From assembly GCF_009932555.1 (NCBI RefSeq), contig NZ_BLJO01000001.1, forward strand, positions 684,472-748,471: a stretch of 64,000 bases of DNA, given 5' to 3'. Below are positions 1 through 9,316 of the stretch, one piece after another (the first letter of the stretch is position 1; each line of letters opens with the position of its first letter). A program made the position numbers and the translations under genes. Source of the stretch: Steroidobacter agaridevorans. Its GTDB lineage: Bacteria; Pseudomonadota; Gammaproteobacteria; Steroidobacterales; Steroidobacteraceae. The notes below the pieces were generated by a model that ran no database searches, was not told the DNA's origin, and worked only from the letters and a program-made list of their open reading frames with translations.

Positions 1-993
1 ACTCCCCAACCACGCCGACAGCGCGCGCAGTTCAACACCCGAGTACGCAAGCGACGACGGCATCTTGTTCCCCGGCTTCACATCCTGGGCGCCGGCAATC
101 CAGCCCGCCATAGTGCCGATGTGATTATTGAGCGTGCCGGCGGCAAGCGACTTTCGGCCACCGACGTGCGTCAGATCCGGGCCCGACGTGCCATCCGCGG
201 GCGTCCCTCTGATCGTGTGACAGCTATGACACTCGCCACGAAAGAAGGCGTCGTAGCCGATTTTCAAAAAGGGATCGACAGGCTCTACAACGGACGTTTG
301 TTGACGCGCCAGCCAAGCATCGAAGTCATCCCCGTTCTGCGTAACGACGAACAGCGCCATCAACGCATGCTGCCCGCCGCAATACTCGGCGCATAGCGCA
401 CGAAATGTTCCTTCCTCGCTCGTCTGCAGACGCAAGTGAGTCGTTCGTCCAGGAATCATGTCCACCTTGCCCGCCAGCGACGGCGCCCAAAAGCTGTGAA
501 TCACATCGGTCGTCGAGAGCACCAGTTCCACCGCCTGGTGGGTCGGCATGCGGATCTCGTTCGCTAGCACGACCGGCTCGCTCTGCCCCGCCCGCTCGTA
601 ACGAACTTCCCACCACCATTGCTTGCCGACCACGTGAATCCTGAGAACATCGTCGACCGTTGTCCGCGCACGCGCATCGCCGAGGCCAAAACAATCCAGA
701 AACAGTTGCAGAGCGCTGCTCGATCCGATCGCGTTCAAGCCATTGCCGACGGCCAGCGAATACATCAACAGCACAGTCAGCGTGAACGCAGGAAACGCGA
801 GACCGCCGCCGAGAATCCAGTAGCGCGCGTTGACCGGCCTTCCTTTTGTAAGGACTGCATAGATGACGAGCGCCATCACGACCAGGAAAATCAGACCGCT
901 GCCGACATACAACGCCGTGCCGAGCTGATCGATCAACTCGGCGCCGCTGCCCGACGCGGGATCCAAAGCCGACGCAGGATGAGGCGGCCGCAT
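1..993 (-). CDS. coxB: Cytochrome c oxidase subunit II with C-terminal cytochrome c domain (3' end outside window)
   Basis: Subunit II of a haem-copper oxidase, which takes electrons from cytochrome c at its CuA centre and passes them to subunit I. The frame is open from the ATG at 993 to position 1 (331 residues seen), so the C-terminus is missing. Two membrane helices lie near residues 28-49 and 60-82. The CuA ligands are visible: H166 in DVIHSFW, then C201, E203, C205, H209 and M212. A fused cytochrome c domain follows, with CHSCH at 255-259 and a possible Met ligand at 311, as in caa3-type enzymes. It starts 2 nt after the upstream cytochrome gene, so it is co-transcribed with it. Subunit I is expected just outside the window. 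The family call is secure; the substrate cytochrome is inferred. Confidence 0.93.
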   Translation of the reverse strand, partial: MRPPHPASALDPASGSGAELIDQLGTALYVGSGLIFLVVMALVIYAVLTKGRPVNARYWILGGGLAFPAFTLTVLLMYSLAVGNGLNAIGSSSALQLFLDCFGLGDARARTTVDDVLRIHVVGKQWWWEVRYERAGQSEPVVLANEIRMPTHQAVELVLSTTDVIHSFWAPSLAGKVDMIPGRTTHLRLQTSEEGTFRALCAEYCGGQHALMALFVVTQNGDDFDAWLARQQTSVVEPVDPFLKIGYDAFFRGECHSCHTIRGTPADGTSGPDLTHVGGRKSLAAGTLNNHIGTMAGWIAGAQDVKPGNKMPSSLAYSGVELRALSAWLGS

Positions 994-995
994 GA

Positions 996-1361
996 TCAGT
1001 CGGACTCATATAAATAGGCGGCCATGTCACGAGCGTCCTGCTCCGACATCGAGATGGCGGGCATCGCGGTCTGCGGCGCCATCGCCGGGGCATCGACGAT
1101 CCAGCGCACCAGCATGTCCGGCTCGTTTGGGAATTTTCCCGCGACATAGGAGCGACGTGAGTAATGATCCAGCGCCGGCCCGACCTTCCCAACGGCGTCC
1201 GCGACACCCGGAATCACATGGCACACACCGCACTCATAGCGCGCCAACGCTTCACGACCCCGATCCGCGTCGCCATCGACCACTCTCGGCACATAGTCAC
1301 GCTCGGGAGCACAAGCAAACAGCAGCGGCAGCAAAATGAACAGCGAGAGTTGGCGCATCAT
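996..1361 (-). CDS. Monohaem cytochrome c lipoprotein
   Basis: A 121-residue exported c-type cytochrome. The N-terminus is a lipoprotein signal (LLFAC, Cys17), followed by one haem-binding CGVCH at 44-48 and a Met-containing region (AMPAISM) suited to the sixth ligand. Its C-terminal half closely resembles that of the neighbouring dihaem cytochrome (VGP, YVAG/YIAG, NxxxxLVRWIV), so the two domains probably arose by duplication. It lies between the dihaem cytochrome (4 nt upstream) and oxidase subunit II (2 nt downstream) and probably delivers electrons to that oxidase. MM at the start gives two adjacent possible initiators. Confidence 0.88.
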   Translation of the reverse strand: MMRQLSLFILLPLLFACAPERDYVPRVVDGDADRGREALARYECGVCHVIPGVADAVGKVGPALDHYSRRSYVAGKFPNEPDMLVRWIVDAPAMAPQTAMPAISMSEQDARDMAAYLYESD

Positions 1362-1365
1362 CTCA

Positions 1366-2301
1366 CTACTCTTCCGTCATCAGATAACGCGCCATCTGGC
1401 GAGCGTGCGGCTCGATCACATCGAGATCCGGCATCATAGTGTGCGGACTGAAGTCCTGTGGCGCAACGATCCAACGCACCAAGTTCTCGCGTGTGTTGGG
1501 CAGAACGCCCGCGATGTACTTGCGCTCGCGCCAGCCTTTCAACGACGGCCCGACGTGCGTCTTCGGCCCGACCATGCCACCGATGATGTGACAGTTGTCG
1601 CACGCGTACTGCCGAAACATGATCTGCGTTCGCTCTCGTGTGTAAGCAGCAGCAGCGGTCGGCGCGGGACATGTTTCATCGGCACTCGATTCATCCAACT
1701 CACGATGCTGGGCCACCGTCATGAACGGCATGGCCTTCAAGTACGCCACCGTCGACCACAATCCTTCGCTCGATATCCGGTATTCCCAAGCCGGCATGCC
1801 CGACATGCGCACGCCCTGCTGCGTGACATAAAAAAGATGCGCGGCGGGCCAGTCCCGAGCGGATTCCGACAAACTGCTCGGTGAAGGAAGTTGTCCGCGG
1901 CCGAGCGGGTCGCGAGCGACGCCGGGGGCGCCGTGACATTGCACGCAATACCTGCGGTAGCACGCATAACCTATATTCACATTGGCCACGCGCCCGAGAT
2001 CGGGGACGACGATGTCTTCGGCATTGCTGGCCACGGAATAGCGCAAGCCCAGCTCCAGGATGCGATATGTAATACCGAAATGCTGCTTGGTGGCGGCGGT
2101 GCTGTAGGCCCCGGATAACAACAGCACTACGCCGGCGCCCGCGCCGACCAGAAGCAGTGCAACGGCGCCAATGCCTATAAACAAAGCCTTGTGACGATGC
2201 GCGATCTGGCCCTTCGGCACGGCAACTTCCCACGGATGGAGCTCGGCTTGGGCAGGGACGCCCTGATGCAGCGAGCACATGGATGTGCTGGAGCTGCCCA
2301 A
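1366..2301 (-). CDS. Membrane-anchored dihaem cytochrome c
   Basis: A c-type cytochrome with one N-terminal membrane anchor (about residues 39-63) and two haem sites, CVQCH at 119-123 and CDNCH at 234-238. Each site is followed by Met-rich stretches (MSGMP; MMPDL). It is the first gene of the cytochrome/oxidase operon that leaves the window on the left, and probably relays electrons between a periplasmic dehydrogenase or the bc1 complex and the oxidase. The start is uncertain: the ATG at 2301 gives a long polar N-terminus, and the internal ATG at 2280 is an alternative. The upstream 104 nt are shared with the divergent propeller gene at 2406. Confidence 0.85.
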   Translation of the reverse strand: MGSSSTSMCSLHQGVPAQAELHPWEVAVPKGQIAHRHKALFIGIGAVALLLVGAGAGVVLLLSGAYSTAATKQHFGITYRILELGLRYSVASNAEDIVVPDLGRVANVNIGYACYRRYCVQCHGAPGVARDPLGRGQLPSPSSLSESARDWPAAHLFYVTQQGVRMSGMPAWEYRISSEGLWSTVAYLKAMPFMTVAQHRELDESSADETCPAPTAAAAYTRERTQIMFRQYACDNCHIIGGMVGPKTHVGPSLKGWRERKYIAGVLPNTRENLVRWIVAPQDFSPHTMMPDLDVIEPHARQMARYLMTEE

Positions 2302-2405
2302 CCCCTAATCTGCCGTCGGCCGTCGGAGTTCCCCGACACGCGGGGAGTGTGTACAACCTGCTATGCTTGCCCCGCTTCGATAACGATGCATAAGAAGGAA
2401 AGCGG

Positions 2406-5222
2406 GTGAGCTCCTATCGTCGATTCGGCGTGGTGTCGCTGGGCGCCGCGCTGGCGCTGCTGGCCGACGCGAGCGGTGCCGGGGTCAACAGTTGGACCAT
2501 CAAAGGCCCGCCCGGCGGGATTTTTCAGGGCGTGCGGGCGAGCTCGACCGACTCGGGCGTGTTCTACGCGATTTACAGCCGCAGCGTGCATCGCTCGACC
2601 GATGGCGGCGTCACCTGGACCACCCTGAAGAACTTCGCGAGCCAGGTGAACAGCGTCGCGGTCGATCCCACCGACGGCAACCGCCTGTACGTCACAGCAT
2701 TGGATCACGGTCTGTTTCGTTCCGACGATCGCGGACAAAGTTTCGTTCAGGTCGCGCCGGCCGGCGCCGGCCTGTGGGGCGTCGGCACCAATGGCGCGAC
2801 GGTCTATTACGCGATGAGCAATCGAGTCTATCGCAGCAACGATCGCGGCCAGACCTGGTCGGCGCCCAGCACCGCGCCGCAGACGCTGACGCGGATCCTC
2901 GTGGATCCGCAAAATAGCGATGTCGTCTACTCTTTCAGCGGCCCCATAGCGATCCGCAGCACGGACGGCGGCATCACCTGGTCGGACACGCGAGTCAATC
3001 CCGACACCGCCAGCCATACATGGTGCTATGACATTGCACAGCTGACGGCCACACAATTCATCGTGGCATGCAACGACGGCTTGTGGATCTCGAACGATCG
3101 CGGCGTCAGCTGGAACCAGAAGAGCGGCGGCTCGTTCGCTTCCGTCTCCGTTGATCCATCCACGCCCGGCCGTGCAATCGCCGCCACCAGGGGCATTGCT
3201 CCGCTGCAGGTGACAACGGACTACGGCGCGACCTGGTCGACATTCGGTGGGCTGCCGACGATCAGGTACGAAGGCGTGAGCTTCGATGCCGCCGTGCCGA
3301 CACGCATCGTTGCGTTGGGACAGCAAGGCGCGCTCTATTCGAACAACGACGCGCAGAGCTGGACCGAAGCGGCACTCTCGCCGATCGCCTCCAACCCGAC
3401 GCAGTTCGCCACGACGCTCGCCGCCAACTCCAGGATCTACACGTACACCACCGGTGGCGGCAGCGGATTGTTCGCCACCAGCGGCGACGCCGATTGGCAG
3501 CGCCTGAATCTGGCCGCCGCGCAAGCGCTGTACCCCGGCGCCGAATTCGGCCAGGCCAGCCTCGCTGTCAGGCCGGGCTCGCCGGACTCGATTTTCTTTG
3601 GCGCGTTCGGTCGAGGCGTATTCCGCTCGCTCGACGGCGGTGAGTCATGGATCGCGCCCAACCTGGACCTCAATGGCTTCTCGCCCCAGGCGTTCGCGTT
3701 CGATCCGCAGGATGCGAACACGATGTATGTGAACGTCTACGAGGTGACGTCGACGCCGGCAGCAGGCATTTATCGGAGCATCGACGGCGGTGCCACCTGG
3801 CTGCCCCACAGCAGCACTCTGCCTCCAACGCTGTTCGGCAGGGACATGCAGGTCGATCCCGCCGATCCGGAGCGAATGTTTCTAGCGGTCTACCAAGGTT
3901 TCTTTCCCGGCACGCCGGGAGGCTTGTATCGCTCGCTCGATCGCGGCCTGACCTGGGGCCAATGGTTCGTGGGCCAGGACGTGCACAAGATCGCCATCGA
4001 TCCGTCGAACAGCTCGCGCGTCTACGTCGCGACCGAGAGCGGCCTGCAGGTCAGCGACGACGGCGGCGACTCGTTCATCGCGAACAATCAATTCGCCATC
4101 ATCGCCAACGACGCGGCGAGCGCGGTGGTCGTCGATCCGGTCGTGCCGACGACGATTTACGCCGCGAGCCTCGATCCGGGTTATGCGTTCGGCATCCAGC
4201 GCTCGTCGTCGATCCTGCGCTCGGTGGACGCCGGTGCGACTTGGGAAGTGCTGCGCGCTGCATCGGATGACGGCGGTCCCTGGTACGTCGGTCAGCTCGT
4301 GCTCGACCCCGGTCATCCATCGTTGATTCACGCCGGCACCGGCGTGCGTGGCGCGGCGGCGTTCGAAGTGTCGCCGGATTTGCATGTGGAGATCGACGAT
4401 CACAGCGGCACTCGTCCCAGAGGCTACGAATCCACGTTCAACATGCGAGCCGTGAACAAAGGCCCGTATCACGCAACGGCAGTGAAGCTCTCAGCCGTGT
4501 TGCCTGCGGAACTGACGAACGTGAGCATCACTACGGACCGCGGCACTTGCGCGACAACGAGCTGCACGATTCCGGTGCTGCGCGTCGGTGAAGCAGTGAA
4601 CGCCGTCGTGAGATACACAACGCCCGCCTCCGCTCTTTTTATTCCCGTGACAGCGACCGTCGCCGCGCATGAGAACGACTCGGTCCCAGGCGACAACTCC
4701 GCGCAGGCATCAGCCGTCACGGGCGATCCCGGCGATCTCGGCATCGCCCTCACGCCTTCTGCCACCAGCGTCACGCAGGGAAGCGACGTCACTTACACCG
4801 TGACCGTAACAAATCGCGGCACCACGTCGGCGGGCGACGGCACCGTCGGATTTCAACTGGGCTCGAGCTTCACGCTCGGTTCCGTGCCTGACGGTTGCAG
4901 CTCGGCCACCGGCGGCGCCTCTTGCACCCTGGGCACGCTTGCGCCGGGCGCGATGCGAGCATTCTCCTTCAGGGCGGTGGCAACCAATGCAGGCTCGGTT
5001 GAAGCCACGGCCAACGTGGCCTTCGGCCCGACCATGGCCGATATCAATCCGGCCGACAACAAGGCGACCAGCTCCGTGACCGCAACGGTTCCTGCTCCCA
5101 GTGGCGGCGGCGGTGGCGGCGGTCGCGGTGGCGGGGGTGGCGGCGGCGCGATGGATATCCTGACGCTGCTTGGCGGGCTGTTGCTGCTGTTGGCCAACCG
5201 CCGGTCGAAGCCGTCGATATAA
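2406..5222 (+). CDS. Secreted beta-propeller (Asp-box) protein with DUF11 repeats and GlyGly-CTERM tail
   Basis: A 938-residue surface or secreted protein starting at GTG after a purine-rich AAGAAGGAAAG. After a signal peptide (about 1-25) come roughly a dozen Asp-box/BNR motifs of the type DGGxTW or DRGxSW, the hallmark of sortilin/sialidase-like propellers. Two DUF11-like cell-surface repeats follow (about residues 660-770 and 775-885). The end is a Gly-rich linker, a hydrophobic helix (LTLLGGLLLLLA) and a basic tail (NRRSKPSI), which is the layout of GlyGly-CTERM sorting signals processed by rhombosortase and linked to type II secretion. No catalytic sialidase residues are evident, so its ligand is unknown. 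It reads divergently from the cytochrome operon. Confidence 0.85.
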   Translation: MSSYRRFGVVSLGAALALLADASGAGVNSWTIKGPPGGIFQGVRASSTDSGVFYAIYSRSVHRSTDGGVTWTTLKNFASQVNSVAVDPTDGNRLYVTALDHGLFRSDDRGQSFVQVAPAGAGLWGVGTNGATVYYAMSNRVYRSNDRGQTWSAPSTAPQTLTRILVDPQNSDVVYSFSGPIAIRSTDGGITWSDTRVNPDTASHTWCYDIAQLTATQFIVACNDGLWISNDRGVSWNQKSGGSFASVSVDPSTPGRAIAATRGIAPLQVTTDYGATWSTFGGLPTIRYEGVSFDAAVPTRIVALGQQGALYSNNDAQSWTEAALSPIASNPTQFATTLAANSRIYTYTTGGGSGLFATSGDADWQRLNLAAAQALYPGAEFGQASLAVRPGSPDSIFFGAFGRGVFRSLDGGESWIAPNLDLNGFSPQAFAFDPQDANTMYVNVYEVTSTPAAGIYRSIDGGATWLPHSSTLPPTLFGRDMQVDPADPERMFLAVYQGFFPGTPGGLYRSLDRGLTWGQWFVGQDVHKIAIDPSNSSRVYVATESGLQVSDDGGDSFIANNQFAIIANDAASAVVVDPVVPTTIYAASLDPGYAFGIQRSSSILRSVDAGATWEVLRAASDDGGPWYVGQLVLDPGHPSLIHAGTGVRGAAAFEVSPDLHVEIDDHSGTRPRGYESTFNMRAVNKGPYHATAVKLSAVLPAELTNVSITTDRGTCATTSCTIPVLRVGEAVNAVVRYTTPASALFIPVTATVAAHENDSVPGDNSAQASAVTGDPGDLGIALTPSATSVTQGSDVTYTVTVTNRGTTSAGDGTVGFQLGSSFTLGSVPDGCSSATGGASCTLGTLAPGAMRAFSFRAVATNAGSVEATANVAFGPTMADINPADNKATSSVTATVPAPSGGGGGGGRGGGGGGGAMDILTLLGGLLLLLANRRSKPSI

Positions 5223-5252
5223 CTCTCGCCGCGATCGCATCGAGCTGCCAGA

Positions 5253-5278
5253 ATTCCCGGTCGTTCCGTTCCGGGAGT
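5253..5278 (+). promoter_or_regulatory. Hairpin that could cover the ribosome site of the aldo/keto reductase gene
   Basis: The arms 5253-5260 (ATTCCCGG) and 5271-5278 (CCGGGAGT) can pair over 8 positions with one G-T wobble around a 10-nt loop. The right arm contains the GGGAG that serves as ribosome site for the ATG at 5285. It may be a weak terminator of the propeller gene or a translation-modulating stem; there is no T-run. Confidence 0.3.
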
Positions 5279-5284
5279 TAGCTC

Positions 5285-6277
5285 ATGACCTTGCATCTCC
5301 GCCCGTTCGGCCGCACCGGCTGGAATCTCGCCGACATTGGTTTTGGCGCGTGGGCAATCGGCGGCTCCTGGGGCGATGTCGATGAAGCTCAGGCGCGCGA
5401 CGCGCTGCGCGCGGCGCTGGAAGCGGGAACAAATTTCATCGACACCGCCGATGTGTACGGCGACGGTCGCTCCGAACGCATCATTCGCGATGTGTTGAAA
5501 GATTGGCAGGGCCCGCGCCCCATCGTCGCGACCAAGGCCGGTCGGCGTTTGTCGCCGCATGTCGCCGACGGCTACAACCGCAAGAACCTCGAAGCATTCA
5601 TCGATCGCAGCCTGCAGAACCTCGGCGTCGAGACACTCGATCTCGTGCAACTGCATTGTCCGCCGACCGAGGTGTATTACCGCCCTGAAGTGTTCGAAGC
5701 GCTCGATGCGCTGGTCGCCGCCGGCAAGCTCCAGCACTACGGCGTGTCGGTGGAGAAAGTCGAGGAAGCACTCAAGGCCATCGAGTATCCCGGCGTCGAA
5801 TCCGTGCAGATCATTTACAACATTTTCCGCCAACGACCGGCCGAGCTGTTGTTTCGCGAGGCCAAGGCTCGCAAGGTGGCGATCATTGCGCGCGTGCCGT
5901 TGGCCAGCGGGTTATTGACTGGCAAGTTGACGCGCAGTTCGCAGTTCGCGGCCGACGATCATCGGAATTTCAACCGTCACGGCGAAGCATTCGACGTGGG
6001 TGAGACGTTCGCGGGTGTGCCCTACGACGTTGCTCTGGAAGCCGTGGAAACGATTCGTCCGCTGGTGCCGCAGGGCGTATCGATGGCCGCCTTCGCCCTG
6101 CGCTGGATTCTCATGGAAGACGCTGTGTCGGTGGCGATTCCAGGTGCGAAATCGCCGGCCCAGGCGCTGGCGAACGCGGCCGCAAGCGAGCTTGCGTCAT
6201 TGTCCCCAGGAACAATGCAAGCGATCCGCTCGATATACGAGCAGCAGATCGCCCGCCACGTTCACCATCGGTGGTGA
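5285..6277 (+). CDS. Aldo/keto reductase
   Basis: A 330-residue cytoplasmic NAD(P)H-dependent oxidoreductase of the AKR superfamily (TIM barrel). The catalytic tetrad can be placed: Asp and Tyr in DTADVYG, Lys in ATKAG, and His in LVQLHCP. The length is normal. The C-terminal region has SVAIPGAKSP, typical of the cofactor-phosphate-binding part of the family. GGGAG precedes the ATG by 7-8 nt. It is convergent with gfa, with only 2 nt between stops. Substrate is unknown; the nearby alcohol/formaldehyde genes make an aldehyde plausible, but nothing in the sequence shows this. Confidence 0.9.
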   Translation: MTLHLRPFGRTGWNLADIGFGAWAIGGSWGDVDEAQARDALRAALEAGTNFIDTADVYGDGRSERIIRDVLKDWQGPRPIVATKAGRRLSPHVADGYNRKNLEAFIDRSLQNLGVETLDLVQLHCPPTEVYYRPEVFEALDALVAAGKLQHYGVSVEKVEEALKAIEYPGVESVQIIYNIFRQRPAELLFREAKARKVAIIARVPLASGLLTGKLTRSSQFAADDHRNFNRHGEAFDVGETFAGVPYDVALEAVETIRPLVPQGVSMAAFALRWILMEDAVSVAIPGAKSPAQALANAAASELASLSPGTMQAIRSIYEQQIARHVHHRW

Positions 6278-6279
6278 TC

Positions 6280-6858
6280 TCAAGCCGCCGCCACGACGCC
6301 TTTGGCTTTCGCGGTGTGAGTCGCGATCAGATCCATCAACGGCGGCGACAGACAGTCGTAGGGCGTCAAGCCCAACTCGCTCAGGCGCGAGCGGACCGCT
6401 CCCATGTTCTGCGGATTCGCGCCTGACTCGATGATGGACGACACGAACGCCGCGAACTCCGGCGCCGCCCAGCCCTGATCGCTCGACAGCTCGGTGTGCA
6501 CGAAGTCGAAGCCATAGAACGGATGGTTCTTGTTTTCGATGCGGCCGTACATGTGCACGCCGCAGCCGGTGCACGCATAACGCTGGATCGCCGCCGACTC
6601 ATCGACGATCTTCAGCTTCTGCGCGTTGGCCGTGACTTGCAGCTTGTCGCGCGGAATGACCGCGACCATCGAGAACAGCGAGCCTTCCGGCTTCCAGCAC
6701 TTGGTGCAGCCGCAGACGTGATTGAAAGCGACGTCGCCCGCCAGCTGCACCGTCACCTGGTTGTCCTTGCACTTGCAGGTCAAGGTGCCGCCGGAGAAAC
6801 CCGACTTGCCGGCCTTGACGCCGCCATCCACCGACGGATGAATTTTCAAAGCGCTCAT
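6280..6858 (-). CDS. gfa: Glutathione-dependent formaldehyde-activating enzyme (Gfa/CENP-V family)
   Basis: A 192-residue zinc protein of the Gfa family, proposed to promote formation of S-hydroxymethylglutathione from formaldehyde and glutathione; that catalytic role has been questioned in the literature. The metal-binding cysteines are present: C28/C30, C49/C51/C54 and C96/C99. I start at the ATG at 6858 because GAGGG lies 8-9 nt upstream; an in-frame ATG at 6873 lies within that region and would give five extra residues. It lies 32 nt downstream of the formaldehyde dehydrogenase gene as the last gene of the xox operon, which fits formaldehyde removal. Confidence 0.9.
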   Translation of the reverse strand: MSALKIHPSVDGGVKAGKSGFSGGTLTCKCKDNQVTVQLAGDVAFNHVCGCTKCWKPEGSLFSMVAVIPRDKLQVTANAQKLKIVDESAAIQRYACTGCGVHMYGRIENKNHPFYGFDFVHTELSSDQGWAAPEFAAFVSSIIESGANPQNMGAVRSRLSELGLTPYDCLSPPLMDLIATHTAKAKGVVAAA

Positions 6859-6890
6859 GGTTGTTACCCTCAATCGTTGTTGATCGATCT

Positions 6891-8000
<1,110 letters not shown>

Positions 8001-8019
8001 ACATGCTCCCCGGGCGGGC

Positions 8020-8922
8020 TTACTTGACCTTGCCGCTGGCATCGAGCAGCGGCACGCGATAACTCGACAGGATCTCGTCGATCCGGGCCTGGTGCGAGCC
8101 GATCCAGTTATCGAGCTCGCCCTGCCATTGTTTTTCGCCAAAGCGCACGCCCATGGCGATCTCGTAATCGAAACGGATCTGCGGGTCGGGCAAAAAAGGC
8201 ACGGCGTGCCACCGGGACGATCCCGAAGGCGACGCCGTGTGTCGCTGCACCAGATAACCCGCCATGGGCCCCCACAGAATGGCGACGTCGATCTTTTTCT
8301 CGTTCAGATCCCGCTCGATGATGTGCGCGGGATTCTCGTGAACATCGCCGCTCTGCGGCGCGTACACGACAGCTTGTTCGAGCAGTCCATGACGCAACAA
8401 CCAGTCCGCGCCCGGCGAGCGTCCGAACACGCCGATACGCAGTGAAGATAATTTGTCAGGCGGCAGCTTCAGCAGATCGTCGGCGCTCCGCACCTCTCCA
8501 TACTTGGCCGGATCCGCGAACAGCAGCGCATAAGTCGAGCGCATATACGGCCGCGTCGTGGCCGTGAGCTCGTAACCCTTGGGCACGCCGATGATCACAT
8601 CGCATTTGAATTGTTGCGTGGCCTCGTCCCGTTGACGCAACGTATTGCGGACGAAGCCCATGCGCTGTGGAAAGAAGGTGTATTCGACGCGCCGGCCCAG
8701 ATCGCTGGCCAGCGCCTCAGCGATCTTGTTCTCATAGCCCTCGCCGCGCTGGTTGGACAACGGCAGGTTGTCCGGATCGGCGCAGACGCGGAGGATGGTT
8801 TCGGACTGATCCGCCGCAGCGACGCCCGCTGCGGCGAATGACAGCAGAAGACAGGCCAGCCCGGTCGCGCCCACGCGCAATCTATTGCATCGGCTGCAGG
8901 CGGCCAGGCTGGATCTTGCCAT
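8020..8922 (-). CDS. xoxJ: XoxJ-like periplasmic protein (quinoprotein-associated solute-binding fold)
   Basis: A 300-residue exported protein of the MoxJ/XoxJ family, resembling ABC-transporter substrate-binding proteins but always found beside PQQ dehydrogenases. It has a hydrophobic signal ([13 protein letters not shown]) and the family opening [14 protein letters not shown]. It probably helps mature or activate XoxF in the periplasm; its exact role is unsettled. The start is ambiguous: the ATG at 8922 overlaps xoxG by 41 nt, while a TTG at 8880 lies just after the xoxG stop and still leaves a good signal peptide. Confidence 0.88.
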   Translation of the reverse strand: MARSSLAACSRCNRLRVGATGLACLLLSFAAAGVAAADQSETILRVCADPDNLPLSNQRGEGYENKIAEALASDLGRRVEYTFFPQRMGFVRNTLRQRDEATQQFKCDVIIGVPKGYELTATTRPYMRSTYALLFADPAKYGEVRSADDLLKLPPDKLSSLRIGVFGRSPGADWLLRHGLLEQAVVYAPQSGDVHENPAHIIERDLNEKKIDVAILWGPMAGYLVQRHTASPSGSSRWHAVPFLPDPQIRFDYEIAMGVRFGEKQWQGELDNWIGSHQARIDEILSSYRVPLLDASGKVK

Positions 8923-9316
8923 CGGAGCGACCTTTCAAGTAGGCGTACAGGCCTTCCCAGTTCTCGTTCACCATCGCGCTGGTGTTGAACGGCGGCATGC
9001 CCTTCTCCGGGCGGCCGTTCATGATCGTGGTGTGGAAGTCCTCTTTGCTGAGCTTCTTCATCGACTCCACCAGCGACGGGCCGACCATGCCTTCCTGTTC
9101 GGCCCCGTGGCAGCGCTCGCATGCGAGCGCCCGCCACGTCTTCCAGCCTTTCAATGTTTTCTCATCGACCTTGTTGCCATCCTGCACCTGGTAGAGAGCA
9201 TCGGCCGCGGGTGCGTCGTTGGCACTCGTGCACACCGCGGCGATACTCATGACCAGAAACCCGATCGACCACTTTGCTACCCGCAGTTTCAATGAGCCCA
9301 TTTGCGGTGAGCTCAC
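8882..9316 (-). CDS. xoxG: XoxG-like cytochrome c (electron acceptor of XoxF)
   Basis: A 144-residue periplasmic monohaem cytochrome c. It has a signal sequence ([14 protein letters not shown]), CERCH at 66-70 and a later GMPPFN that can give the Met ligand. Its place between xoxF and xoxJ is the standard arrangement, so it should take electrons from the reduced PQQ of XoxF. The GTG at 9316 overlaps the xoxF stop as GTGA; the ATG at 9301 is an alternative. Confidence 0.9.
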   Translation of the reverse strand: MSSPQMGSLKLRVAKWSIGFLVMSIAAVCTSANDAPAADALYQVQDGNKVDEKTLKGWKTWRALACERCHGAEQEGMVGPSLVESMKKLSKEDFHTTIMNGRPEKGMPPFNTSAMVNENWEGLYAYLKGRSDGKIQPGRLQPMQ

